A stretch of 64,000 bases of DNA from Mycobacterium sp. 4858. GTDB lineage: Bacteria; Actinomycetota; Actinomycetes; Mycobacteriales; Mycobacteriaceae. The notes under the pieces were generated by a model. That model saw only the letters and a program-made list of their open reading frames with translations. It searched no databases and had not been told where the DNA came from. The translations under genes were made by a program, and so were the position numbers. Of this stretch, positions 22,808-31,575 are shown in pieces (position 1 is the stretch's first letter; each line of letters opens with the position of its first letter). Where the stretch lies: contig NZ_LT968776.1 in the NCBI RefSeq assembly GCF_900240975.1, forward strand, positions 1,116,001-1,180,000. The letters are read 5' to 3'.

Positions 22808-24187
22808 GTGAGCCCCGACAACAGCACCACCAGCAACGACGACGCCGACCCGACCGCCCGCTGGTCCTTCGAGACCAAGCAGGTACACGCCGGTCAGCAA
22901 CCGGACCCGGCGACCAACGCCCGCGCACTGCCGATCTACCAGACCACCTCCTACGTCTTCGACGACACCTCGCACGCCGCGGCGCTGTTCGGGCTGGAGG
23001 TTCCGGGCAACATCTACACCCGGATCGGCAACCCGACCACCGATGTCGTCGAGCAGCGCGTGGCCGCCCTCGAGGGCGGCGTGGCCGCGCTGTTCTTGAG
23101 CTCGGGCCAGGCCGCTGAGACATTCGCCATATTGAACCTCGCGTGTGCCGGGGATCACATCGTCTCCAGCCCGCGCCTCTACGGCGGTACCTACAACCTG
23201 TTCCACTACTCGCTGGCCAAGCTGGGCATCGAGGTGAGCTTCGTCGACGATCCCGACGACCTGGATTCCTGGCAGGCCGCCGTGCGGCCGAACACCAAAG
23301 CGTTCTTCGGCGAGACCATCTCCAACCCGCAGATCGATCTGCTGGACATCCCGGGGGTGGCCGGTGTCGCCCACGCCAACGGGATACCGCTGATCGTCGA
23401 CAACACCATCGCCACTCCCTACCTGATCCAGCCGTTCTCCCACGGCGCCGACATCGTGGTGCACTCCGCGACCAAGTACCTCGGCGGGCACGGCTCCGCG
23501 ATCGCCGGGGTCATCGTCGACGGCGGCACCTTCGACTGGACGCAGGGCCGTTTCCCCGGATTCACCACGCCAGACCCGAGCTACCACGGCGTGGTGTTCG
23601 CCGAGCTCGGCCCGCCGGCGTACGCGCTCAAGGCGCGGGTGCAGCTGCTGCGCGACCTCGGCTCCGCCGCGTCGCCGTTCAACGCGTTCCTGGTGGCCCA
23701 GGGGATCGAGACGCTGAGTCTGCGCGTCGAGCGCCACGTCACCAACGCGCAGCGGGTCGCCGAATTCCTCGAGGGACACGAGGGCGTGCTGGCGGTCAAC
23801 TACGCCGGGCTGCCCAGCTCGCCCTGGCATGAGCGGGCAAAGAAGCTGGCGCCCAAGGGAACCGGCGCGGTGCTCTCGTTCGAGCTGGCCGGCGGCGTCG
23901 AGGCCGGCAAGGCGTTCGTCAACGCGCTGAAGCTGCACAGCCACGTCGCCAACATCGGCGACGTGCGCTCCCTGGTGATCCACCCGGCTTCGACCACCCA
24001 CGCCCAGCTCAGCCCGGCCGAGCAGCTGAGCACCGGTGTCAGCCCGGGCCTGGTGCGGCTGGCCGTCGGGATCGAGGGCATCGACGACATCCTGGCCGAC
24101 CTGGAGCTCGGCTTCGCCGCCGCGCGCAAGTACGGTGCGGGCGCGCAGGCCCCGGGCGCCGACCCGCAAGCAGTGGCGGCGTTCTAA
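22808..24187 (+). CDS. metC: O-acetylhomoserine sulfhydrylase (bifunctional OAH/OAS type)
   Basis: PLP enzyme that makes homocysteine (or methionine with methanethiol) from O-acetylhomoserine and sulfide. The 459-residue protein is of the MetY class: [33 protein letters not shown], the PLP-contact [11 protein letters not shown], and the Schiff-base lysine in [13 protein letters not shown]. tuberculosis annotation calls the orthologue MetC although it is not cystathionine beta-lyase. GTG start without a strong ribosome site, behind the riboswitch and cysteine leader. metX follows 10 bases after the stop, so substrate and enzyme are made together. Confidence 0.94.
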   Translation: MSPDNSTTSNDDADPTARWSFETKQVHAGQQPDPATNARALPIYQTTSYVFDDTSHAAALFGLEVPGNIYTRIGNPTTDVVEQRVAALEGGVAALFLSSGQAAETFAILNLACAGDHIVSSPRLYGGTYNLFHYSLAKLGIEVSFVDDPDDLDSWQAAVRPNTKAFFGETISNPQIDLLDIPGVAGVAHANGIPLIVDNTIATPYLIQPFSHGADIVVHSATKYLGGHGSAIAGVIVDGGTFDWTQGRFPGFTTPDPSYHGVVFAELGPPAYALKARVQLLRDLGSAASPFNAFLVAQGIETLSLRVERHVTNAQRVAEFLEGHEGVLAVNYAGLPSSPWHERAKKLAPKGTGAVLSFELAGGVEAGKAFVNALKLHSHVANIGDVRSLVIHPASTTHAQLSPAEQLSTGVSPGLVRLAVGIEGIDDILADLELGFAAARKYGAGAQAPGADPQAVAAF

Positions 24188-24197
24188 GGGGCCGGCG

Positions 24198-25346
24198 ATG
24201 ACGATCTCCGACGTCGGAACCCAGACGCTGCCGGCCGAAGGCGAGATCGGCCTGGTGCACATCGGCTCGCTGACCACCGAGAGCGGCGCCGTGATCGACG
24301 ACGTCTGCATCGCCGTTCAGCGCTGGGGCGAGCTGTCGCCGACCCGCGACAACGTGGTGGTGGTGCTGCACGCGCTGACCGGCGACTCGCACATCACCGG
24401 GCCCGCCGGCCCGGGGCATCCCACCGGCGGCTGGTGGGACGGGGTGGCCGGGCCGGGCGCGCCGATCGACACCGACCGCTGGTGCGCGATAGCGACCAAC
24501 GTGCTGGGCGGATGCCGCGGCTCCACCGGGCCCAGCTCGCTGGCTCGCGACGGAAAGCCCTGGGGCTCAAGGTTTCCGAAGATTTCGGTGCGCGACCAGG
24601 TGGAGGCCGACATCGCCGCGCTGGCCGCGCTGGGAATCAACGAGGTCGCCGCGGTTGTTGGTGGATCTATGGGCGGCGCACGGGCTTTGGAGTGGATGGT
24701 CGGCCATCCTGGCCGGGTGCGGGCCGGGCTGCTGCTGGCGGTCGGCGCACGCGCGACCGCGGACCAGATCGGCACCCAGACCACGCAGATCGCGGCCATC
24801 AAGGCCGACCCGAACTGGCAGGGCGGCGATTACCACGACACCGGCCGCACACCGGATACCGGCCTGATGATCGCCCGCCGCTTCGCCCATCTGACTTACC
24901 GCGGGGAAGCGGAGCTGGACACCCGGTTCGGCAACGACGTACAGGCCGGCGAGGACCCCGGCCCCCCATTCGGAGGCGGCCGCTACGCGGTGCAGAGCTA
25001 CCTGGAACACCAGGGCGACAAGCTGCTGGCCCGTTTCGACGCGGGCAGCTACGTGACCCTGACCGAGGCGCTGAACAGCCACGACGTCGGCCGCGGTCGC
25101 GGTGGCGTGCGCAAGGCCCTGCGCGGTTGCCCGGTGCCTGCCGTGGTCGGCGGCATCACCTCCGACCGGCTCTACCCGCTGCGGCTGCAGCAGGAACTCG
25201 CCGACGTGCTGCCGGGCTGCGGCGGCCTGCACGTTGTCGAGTCCATCTGCGGTCATGACGGCTTCCTGGTGGAATCGGAGGCGGTCGGCGCCCTGATCCG
25301 CGAGACGTTGGAGTTGGCCGCTACCGAAGGCACGTGTCGGCGGTGA
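24198..25346 (+). CDS. metX: Homoserine O-acetyltransferase
   Basis: Acetylates homoserine from acetyl-CoA, the committed step of direct-sulfhydrylation methionine synthesis; called metA in M. tuberculosis. The 382-residue alpha/beta-hydrolase-fold protein shows [21 protein letters not shown], the nucleophile elbow [12 protein letters not shown], and the C-terminal Asp/His in the SDRLYPL and CGHDGFLVE segments. Its product is the substrate of the gene just upstream. The stop overlaps the following methyltransferase start by four bases (GTGA). Confidence 0.95.
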   Translation: MTISDVGTQTLPAEGEIGLVHIGSLTTESGAVIDDVCIAVQRWGELSPTRDNVVVVLHALTGDSHITGPAGPGHPTGGWWDGVAGPGAPIDTDRWCAIATNVLGGCRGSTGPSSLARDGKPWGSRFPKISVRDQVEADIAALAALGINEVAAVVGGSMGGARALEWMVGHPGRVRAGLLLAVGARATADQIGTQTTQIAAIKADPNWQGGDYHDTGRTPDTGLMIARRFAHLTYRGEAELDTRFGNDVQAGEDPGPPFGGGRYAVQSYLEHQGDKLLARFDAGSYVTLTEALNSHDVGRGRGGVRKALRGCPVPAVVGGITSDRLYPLRLQQELADVLPGCGGLHVVESICGHDGFLVESEAVGALIRETLELAATEGTCRR

Positions 25347-26077
25347 CCCGCTCTCGCCACGATCGCTCGCTGTCGTTCGGTTCGGCGGCCGCGGCCTACG
25401 AGCGGGGGCGTCCGTCCTATCCCCCGGAGGCCATCGACTGGCTGTTGCCCCGCGGCGCGCGCCAGGTGCTGGACCTGGGTGCAGGCACCGGCAAGCTGAC
25501 CACGCGGCTGGTGGAACGCGGCCTGGACGTGGTGGCGGTCGACCCGATTCCCGACATGCTGGAGGTGTTGCGCACCTCCCTGCCGGAGACCCGGGCGCTG
25601 CTGGGCACGGCGGAAGACATTCCGTTGCCGGACAACAGCGTTGACGTTGTGCTGGTCGCGCAGGCGTGGCACTGGGTGGATCCCGAGCGCGCGATTCCCG
25701 AGGTGGCCCGGGTGCTGCGGCCGGGCGGGCGGCTGGGTCTGGTGTGGAACACCCGCGACGAACGGCTGGGCTGGGTGCGGGAGCTGGGCGACATCATCGG
25801 CTCCGACGGCGACCGGGGCCGCTTCGACGTGGACTTGACCGAGTCGTTCACCGCGCCGGAGCGCCACCAGGTCGAGTGGACGAACTACCTGACGCCGCAA
25901 GCCCTGATCGACCTGGTCGCCTCGCGCAGCTATTGCATCACCTCGCCGACCGAGGTCCGCACCCAAACCCTGGACCAGGTGCGTGAGTTGCTGGCCACCC
26001 ACCCGGCGCTGGCGAATTCGACGGGGCTGGCATTGCCCTATGTCACCGTCTGCATCAGGGCGACGCTCGCCGGGTAG
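25343..26077 (+). CDS. SAM-dependent methyltransferase (class I)
   Basis: A 244-residue methyltransferase of the Rv3342 type. Motif I is [19 protein letters not shown], followed by [11 protein letters not shown] and the motif IV region [15 protein letters not shown]; the C-terminal half resembles the UbiE/trans-aconitate type. Substrate unknown. GTG 25343 is preferred over GTG 25334 because it overlaps the metX stop as GTGA and gives the length of the M. tuberculosis protein. Being the third gene behind a SAM-IV riboswitch, it is a SAM consumer under SAM control. Confidence 0.85.
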   Translation: MTRSRHDRSLSFGSAAAAYERGRPSYPPEAIDWLLPRGARQVLDLGAGTGKLTTRLVERGLDVVAVDPIPDMLEVLRTSLPETRALLGTAEDIPLPDNSVDVVLVAQAWHWVDPERAIPEVARVLRPGGRLGLVWNTRDERLGWVRELGDIIGSDGDRGRFDVDLTESFTAPERHQVEWTNYLTPQALIDLVASRSYCITSPTEVRTQTLDQVRELLATHPALANSTGLALPYVTVCIRATLAG

Positions 26078-26121
26078 CCGGGCCGTTTTACGAAACGACA
26101 CGGATGGCAACCCTGTAGACC

Positions 26122-26331
26122 ATGGGTGAAATGGTTCAGGTGAGCGAAGAAAGGCTGTTGGCCGATGTCGAGCGACGACTGGTCGACGAGTTTCCCCGCA
26201 TCTCCACCGACGACGTCGGCGACCTCCTGCGGCAGGAGCACGCCCGGTTCCGCGACAGCCGGATCCGCGACTTCGTCACGCTGCTGGCGGAGAAACGCGC
26301 CCGCGACGAACTGAAGCGCAGGCTCAACTGA
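26122..26331 (+). CDS. Small three-helix-bundle dimerisation-domain protein
   Basis: A 69-residue protein (MGEMVQVSEERLLADVERRL) that looks like the three-helix-bundle dimerisation domain common in actinobacteria: two helices with a central RISTDDVGDLLRQEHARF turn and a third helix rich in Lys/Arg. No catalytic residues. Function unknown; partners of this kind often sit beside regulators. ATG start; its stop overlaps the convergent exported-protein gene by eight bases. Confidence 0.7.
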   Translation: MGEMVQVSEERLLADVERRLVDEFPRISTDDVGDLLRQEHARFRDSRIRDFVTLLAEKRARDELKRRLN

Positions 26332-26776
26332 GGTCTTCGACGAGGATGTCGTTGACCGTCTTGAGGTCGTCAATCGCCCGCTGGGTGAACGCGTCCGCCC
26401 GGTCCAGGTCGGCCGGCGTGCTGTTCGGCCCCAGGGACATGCAGATGTGGGTCGCCGTGTGGAAGTCGTTGATCTCGGCTTGAAGCGCCCTGGTCAGCGC
26501 CGGATCCGGCGTGGGCAGGTGGGCCTGCAGGCCGACCGTTTGTTCGTCGTGGACGGCCGAACATGCCGAGTGCAGAGCGCCGAGGTCGTTGGCCTTGATC
26601 GCGTCGACCACCGCCTGCATCTGATTCGCCGTGTTGGCCAAATGCTCTTGGGCCTGTGAGTACCACTGCGGGACGCCGGCGTAGTCGGCGCCGGCCGTCC
26701 CGGTCGTCCCCACGGTGAGCAGACTCGTGGTGGCGACGGCGGCACCGCCCCAGCGCTTGAGCACCTGCATGAACAT
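26324..26776 (-). CDS. Exported helical protein of unknown function
   Basis: A 150-residue product with a signal peptide (basic start, hydrophobic core, cleavage after TAGA near residue 30). The mature part is predicted helical, with two cysteines (SACSAVH and THICMSLG) that could form a disulfide, and begins DYAGVPQWYSQAQEHLANTANQM. I do not recognise a characterised family; short secreted helical proteins of this kind are frequent in mycobacteria. AGG stands six bases before the ATG. Convergent with the small gene at 26122. Confidence 0.7.
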   Translation of the reverse strand: MFMQVLKRWGGAAVATTSLLTVGTTGTAGADYAGVPQWYSQAQEHLANTANQMQAVVDAIKANDLGALHSACSAVHDEQTVGLQAHLPTPDPALTRALQAEINDFHTATHICMSLGPNSTPADLDRADAFTQRAIDDLKTVNDILVEDLS

Positions 26777-26881
26777 GACTGACCTGCCTTAGGTGTGGAG
26801 CCCGTGTTAGGCAAAGTCTCCGCACCGCGGCGTCATGTTCGGTAGGGCCTTCGGGCCCGTCCCGTGGGCCAAAGGACCCGC

Positions 26882-28885
26882 TCAGTCGCCCACCAGGGTC
26901 GAGACCGGCGCCCCGACGGGGCCGACCACTTCCGCGGCGGGAGCCTCGAGGCCGTGGGGGGCCATCCGCGCGATGCGCGACTCGATGTCGTAGGGGACGA
27001 TGATCGCGGTCGCCCCCCGGACGCGGCTGACGGTCCGGGCCATCTTGTCCGCGGTGCGGTCGTGCAGCAGCCGACCCAACAGGGGTGAATAGGTCCGGCG
27101 CGGCAACAGCACCGTCACCCTGGTGTCCGGATGGTCCTTGAGGACCCGCAGCACCAATTCGTGGGCGGCCCGGCTCAAATGCCGATCGGGGCAGTTGATC
27201 AACCACAGTGGGGTGTCGTGCTCGAAGCGATCCCACCGCTCGCGAAGCCGCACCGCGTGATCGACGTCGATCACGAAGTGCACCGCGGTCAGCTCGTCGG
27301 CGTGCAGCCCATGCCCGAGCCGCACCGCCTCGATCTCGGCCAGATCGATGGTGTCCACGAACACCAGCACCTGCAGGCGCGGATGCCGCGCCAGGTCGAG
27401 ATCCTCGGCGCGCGTCATCTCCAGCACGGAGGCCTCGTCACGGTATTTCCGGTTGAGCCGCATCAAGGCCAGCACCAGCAACGGGAAGATGACGACGATC
27501 AGCCAGGCACCCTCGGTGAACTTGGCCACCACGAAGATCCCCACCACGACCGTCGACAGGATCCCCGCCGCCAGGTTGACCGCCAGCTTGGCACGCCAGC
27601 CCGGCTCGCGGCGGGTCAGATGATGCTTGGCCATGCCGTAGCCGGCCATCGCGAAGGCGGTGAAGACACCGATCGCGAAGAATGGCACCAGCGCACTCAC
27701 CTTCGCCTCGGTGATGACGAGCAACACCATGGCCAGCGCGGTCAGCACGAAGATACCGTTGGAGAACACCAGGCGATGCCCGCGTTTCGTCAGCGGGCGG
27801 GGCAGAAAACGGTCCTCGGCAACGAAACTCGCCAACGCGGGAAAGCCATTGAAGCTGGTGTTGCAACCCGTGAACAGGATCGCCGCCGTCGACGCCTGCA
27901 CACCGAAGTAGAGGATGTTGCCGATCACGCCGTGGCCGAAGACCGCCCGGGCTATCTCCGACAGCATCGACGGGTATTCGTCGAGATAGGCCACGGCGTG
28001 GGTGACGTGGGTCAGCCAGCCCACGCCCGCGAGCAAGAACCCGAGGATGCAGGCCATCCACGTCAGCACACGACGCGCGTTGGGGCCCTGTGGCTTTCGG
28101 AAGACGTTGACGGTGTTCGACACCGCCTCCACCCCGGTCAGTGAGGTGCCACCGTTGGCGAACGCGCGCAACACGATCAGGATCGTCGCACCCATCACCA
28201 GGCCGCCGCCCTGATGCACCGGCACTGCGCCCGCGATGTGCTGCGGATCGTATTTCGGTAAGCCCCAGAACATTTCGCGAACGAAGCCGGTCACTATCGT
28301 CAACGTGATCATGGCGACGAACGCATACGTCGTCATCGCGAACGTGCGCCCCGACCGTCGTAACCCGCGCAGGTTGGCCAGACAGATCAGCACCACCGCC
28401 GCCAACGTGATCTCCAGGTGATACGGCCGCAGCTGGGGAATCGCCGACACCACCGCCACCGTCGCCGCCGCCGGTTGCACCGCCACGGTCACCACGTAGT
28501 CGATCAGCAGCGCCGCGGCAGCAACCTGTGCCACCCGCGGACCGAAGTTCTCCCGCGCGACAGTGTAGGACCCACCGGCCCGCGTGTAGGCCATTACGAC
28601 CTCCCGGTATGAGGCGCACACCAGGGCCAGGATCACCAGGATGACGCCGGTGATCGGGAGCACCAACGCGTACGCCGCCATGCCGGCCGCCGGGAGCAGC
28701 TCGATCATGATCTGCTCGGTGCCGTACGCCGTCGATGAGATTGCGTCCGGCGAGAGCGCCCCGAGGGCAATGTGATTCGGCAGCCTCTCGCCGTCCAGCT
28801 GGTCGGTGGTCAACGGCTGCCCGAGGAAAAGCCGCTTGCACTTGTCGGTGAAGGAGAGCGGTATTTCGCCACTCGTTTGCGTCAC
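26882..28885 (-). CDS. KimA-type APC-superfamily potassium importer, copy 2
   Basis: A 667-residue protein with about twelve membrane segments and a cytosolic C-terminal domain of about 170 residues. It carries the signatures of the KimA (formerly YdaO) K+/H+ symporter family: LSPDAISSTAYGTEQI, GGSYTVARENFGPRVAQ, SLTGVEAVSNTVNVFRKP and NTSFNGFPALASFVAEDRFLPR. Family membership is inferred from these motifs. The start GTG lies a few bases after AAAGGGA. It follows the very similar copy at 28914 by 28 bases in the same direction and shares its transcript. Confidence 0.82.
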   Translation of the reverse strand: MTQTSGEIPLSFTDKCKRLFLGQPLTTDQLDGERLPNHIALGALSPDAISSTAYGTEQIMIELLPAAGMAAYALVLPITGVILVILALVCASYREVVMAYTRAGGSYTVARENFGPRVAQVAAAALLIDYVVTVAVQPAAATVAVVSAIPQLRPYHLEITLAAVVLICLANLRGLRRSGRTFAMTTYAFVAMITLTIVTGFVREMFWGLPKYDPQHIAGAVPVHQGGGLVMGATILIVLRAFANGGTSLTGVEAVSNTVNVFRKPQGPNARRVLTWMACILGFLLAGVGWLTHVTHAVAYLDEYPSMLSEIARAVFGHGVIGNILYFGVQASTAAILFTGCNTSFNGFPALASFVAEDRFLPRPLTKRGHRLVFSNGIFVLTALAMVLLVITEAKVSALVPFFAIGVFTAFAMAGYGMAKHHLTRREPGWRAKLAVNLAAGILSTVVVGIFVVAKFTEGAWLIVVIFPLLVLALMRLNRKYRDEASVLEMTRAEDLDLARHPRLQVLVFVDTIDLAEIEAVRLGHGLHADELTAVHFVIDVDHAVRLRERWDRFEHDTPLWLINCPDRHLSRAAHELVLRVLKDHPDTRVTVLLPRRTYSPLLGRLLHDRTADKMARTVSRVRGATAIIVPYDIESRIARMAPHGLEAPAAEVVGPVGAPVSTLVGD

Positions 28886-28913
28886 AACATCCCTTTCTCG
28901 AGACCGGATTGCC

Positions 28914-30872
28914 TCATCCCGCGCGGGTGACCTCGGCGATGCGGGACTCGATGTCATAAGGCACGATCTGCGCGGCCGCGCCCGGAATCCGGCTGACCGC
29001 CCGGGCGATCTTGTCCGCGGTGCGATCGTGCAGCAGCCGGCCGACGAGCGGCGAGTAGGTCCGGCGCGGCAGCAGCACGGTCGCCTTGGTATCCGGATGC
29101 TCGTTGAGCACCCGCAGGACGAGCTCATGGGCGGCTCGGCCCAGGTGGCGATCGGGACAGTCGACCAGCCGGAGCGGGGTGTCGTGTTCGAAGACCTCCC
29201 AGCGCTTTTGCAGCCGAGCGGCATGGTCAGAGTCGATCACGAAATGCACCACGGTCAGCTCGTCGGCGTGCAGGCCGTTTCCGTATCGCAGCGCTTCGAC
29301 CTCCGCGAGGTCGACGGCATCCACGAAGACGAAGACCCGGTGCCGGGCGTATCTGGACAGGATCGGCCTCTCGGTGCGGGACATCTCCAGCACGGAAGCC
29401 TCCGCACGGTACTGCCGGTTGAGTCGCATCAACGCCAGCACGAGCAACGGGAAGACGACCACGATCAGCCAGGCGCCCTCGGTGAACTTGGCCACCGCGA
29501 AGATCCCCACCACGACCGTCGACAGGATCCCCGCGGACATGTTGACCACCGCCTTGCGCCGCCAGCCCGGGCCGCGCTGGCGCAGATAGTGTTTGGTCAT
29601 GCCGTACCCGGCCATCGAGAATCCGGTGAACACGCCGATGGCGTAGAACGGCACCAATGCATCGACCGAGCCGCCGGTGATGACGAGCAGCGCGATCGAC
29701 AGCGCGGTCAGGGCGATGATGCCATTCGAGAAGACCAGGCGATGGCCGCGCTTCATCAACGGACGCGGCAGAAAGCGGTCTCCCGCAACGAAACTGGCCA
29801 AGGCGGGGAAGCCGTTGAAGCTGGTGTTGCCGCCGGTGTAGAGGATCGCCGCGGTCGACGCCTGCACCAGGATGTACAGGACGTTTCCGGCCGGGCCGTG
29901 GCCGAAGACCGCCCGGGCGATCTCCGACAACATCGAGGGGTATCCGTCGGTGTACGGGACGGCGTGCGTCACGTGCGTCAGCCAGGCCACTCCCGCAAGC
30001 AGGAACGCGAGGATGCAGGCCATGATCGTCATCACCCGGCGGGCGTTGACACCTTCTGGCTTGCGAAAGGTGGTGACGGTGTTGGAGATGGCTTCCACCC
30101 CGGTCAGCGACGAACCACCGTTGGCGAACGCGCGCAACACCACCAGCAGCGTCGCCCCCATCACCAGTCCGCTGCCCTGGTGGACGGGCACCGCTCCGGC
30201 GATGTGCTGCGGATCGTACGTCGGCAGGTTGCCGCACAGCTCACGGATGACCCCGACAACGATGGTCAGCGAGACCATCGCCACGAAGGCGTAAGTGGGC
30301 ACCGCGAACGGCGCTCCGGCTTCCCGCAGTCCGCGCAGGTTCGCAAAGCACATCAACAGCACCATGCCGACGGTGATCTCCAGGCTGTAGGGCCCCAGCA
30401 CCGGTATCGCCGACGCCACCGCCACCGTCCCCGCCGCGCACTGCACCGCGACCGTGACCACGTAGTCGATCAACAGCGCCGCGGCGGCCACCTGCGCCAC
30501 TCGTGGCCCGAAGTTCTCGCGGGCGACCACGTACGATCCGCCGGAGCGCGTATAGACCATCACGACCTGGCGATACGACGCCGCGACCAACACCAGGATC
30601 AAGAGAATGACCCCGGTGATGGGAAGCAACAGGGCGAACGCGGCCATCCCGGCCGCCGGCAACAGCTCGATCATGATCTGCTCGGAGCCGTAGGCGGTGG
30701 AGGAGATCGCGTCGGGCGACAAGACACCGAGCGCGACGGGGTTCGACAACTTCTCGTGCTCGAGCTGAGAGTTGATCAAAGGCTTGCCGAGTAGGCCGCG
30801 TTTGAAGACATCGGAGAACGACGACCACGGTCTGTGATGGGCGGTCCGCCGTTCAGCCAAAGATGTTGCCAC
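28914..30872 (-). CDS. KimA-type APC-superfamily potassium importer, copy 1
   Basis: A 652-residue paralogue of the next gene, with the same motifs (LSPDAISSTAYGSEQI, GGSYVVARENFGPRVAQ, SLTGVEAISNTVTTFRKP, NTSFNGFPALASFVAGDRFLPR) and a similar cytosolic C-terminus (HDRTADKIARAVSRIPG). Known family members import potassium with protons and are inhibited by c-di-AMP through the C-terminal domain. I chose GTG 30872 because AAAGGGA lies eight bases upstream; longer readings enter the AT-rich spacer. It diverges from the RCK channel gene. The two copies probably arose by tandem duplication. Confidence 0.82.
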   Translation of the reverse strand: MATSLAERRTAHHRPWSSFSDVFKRGLLGKPLINSQLEHEKLSNPVALGVLSPDAISSTAYGSEQIMIELLPAAGMAAFALLLPITGVILLILVLVAASYRQVVMVYTRSGGSYVVARENFGPRVAQVAAAALLIDYVVTVAVQCAAGTVAVASAIPVLGPYSLEITVGMVLLMCFANLRGLREAGAPFAVPTYAFVAMVSLTIVVGVIRELCGNLPTYDPQHIAGAVPVHQGSGLVMGATLLVVLRAFANGGSSLTGVEAISNTVTTFRKPEGVNARRVMTIMACILAFLLAGVAWLTHVTHAVPYTDGYPSMLSEIARAVFGHGPAGNVLYILVQASTAAILYTGGNTSFNGFPALASFVAGDRFLPRPLMKRGHRLVFSNGIIALTALSIALLVITGGSVDALVPFYAIGVFTGFSMAGYGMTKHYLRQRGPGWRRKAVVNMSAGILSTVVVGIFAVAKFTEGAWLIVVVFPLLVLALMRLNRQYRAEASVLEMSRTERPILSRYARHRVFVFVDAVDLAEVEALRYGNGLHADELTVVHFVIDSDHAARLQKRWEVFEHDTPLRLVDCPDRHLGRAAHELVLRVLNEHPDTKATVLLPRRTYSPLVGRLLHDRTADKIARAVSRIPGAAAQIVPYDIESRIAEVTRAG

Positions 30873-31575
30873 AGAATGTATCCCTTTCCCCCTACGTGAG
30901 GCTGACGTGCAGATGACGCCCCCCGGGCCGTGCAGCCGCCGAAAGCGTATATGCCGCAATCGCTTTTGTCGCCACGTCTTCTTTGGCCAGTGGGGATAAC
31001 CACAGCGAATTGTCAGAAGAATTGCCAGGACACTCTCAGTAGGGTGACCCGGATTTAACACGGCGACTTCAATTGGTAATAAATGGAGCGAAATCCGCGG
31101 GATTGAGCACCCGTGAGCCCCTTGTCGAAACCCGTTGTGGAATAACGTGCTTTGCCTCACAGCGGCCCGTCGGGCGATCCGCTATCTCGCCAGCGAATCC
31201 ACAGGTATTTCAACGGCGTTGTACAGCAACGGTTCTGAAGCCCTTTGTCTCTCACCTTTATAACACATTGACACAAGTTCGACTTGTATAAATTGGATTT
31301 TGTTGTGCTCCAGTTGATTCAGACACGAGCTTCCGGCCGTCGAGTTCGCCCTTTCAGTGCAGGCGGGGCCGTTCTTGCTCGTCGTATCCGGAATCTGTCT
31401 GTTAGCATCGAGTTCGATCTCCATTTCCTTGGAGTGGCGCGCGATGCCCGGGGCGGGGCAAAGGTTCTTGCGCCACAGGGTTTCCCGCATCTGCGTCACC
31501 GGATGCGTGGAGTAGCAGATCATCCAGATCGGTTAAGCGGAGGGGTAACTGTGGTTCGCGGAGGAATGGAACGTC
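30873..31575. other. AT-rich 703-bp noncoding spacer between potassium genes
   Basis: No convincing ORF on either strand. The middle (31050-31320) is far richer in A and T than the rest of the window. It contains a dyad with promoter-like hexamers (31268-31292). I looked for c-di-AMP (ydaO), M-box and other riboswitch cores and did not find one, so a long leader with unknown regulatory RNA for either gene remains possible. Confidence 0.6.
31273..31287. promoter_or_regulatory. Perfect dyad with overlapping promoter elements
   Basis: ACAAGT-TCG-ACTTGT is a perfect 15-bp inverted repeat. TTGACA at 31268-31273 overlaps its left edge and TATAAA at 31287-31292 its right edge, so it fills the spacer of a plus-strand promoter towards the channel gene. 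The spacer of 13-15 bases is short for SigA. An operator is the simplest reading. Confidence 0.45.

Noticed and set aside
31268..31292. TTGACA and TATAAA as a classical SigA promoter
   Set aside because: The spacer is 13 bases (15 for the alternative TAAATT), too short for a standard promoter, so it is listed only as part of a dyad with promoter-like elements.
31182..31523. A 113-codon minus-strand ORF in the AT-rich spacer
   Set aside because: No ribosome site, no family resemblance, and random-looking composition; it also covers the dyad and the channel leader.
30873..31575. A c-di-AMP (ydaO) riboswitch for the KimA-type genes
   Set aside because: Bacillus kimA has one, so I read both strands for its conserved core; I found no matching segments. 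The region is reported only as an unexplained spacer.
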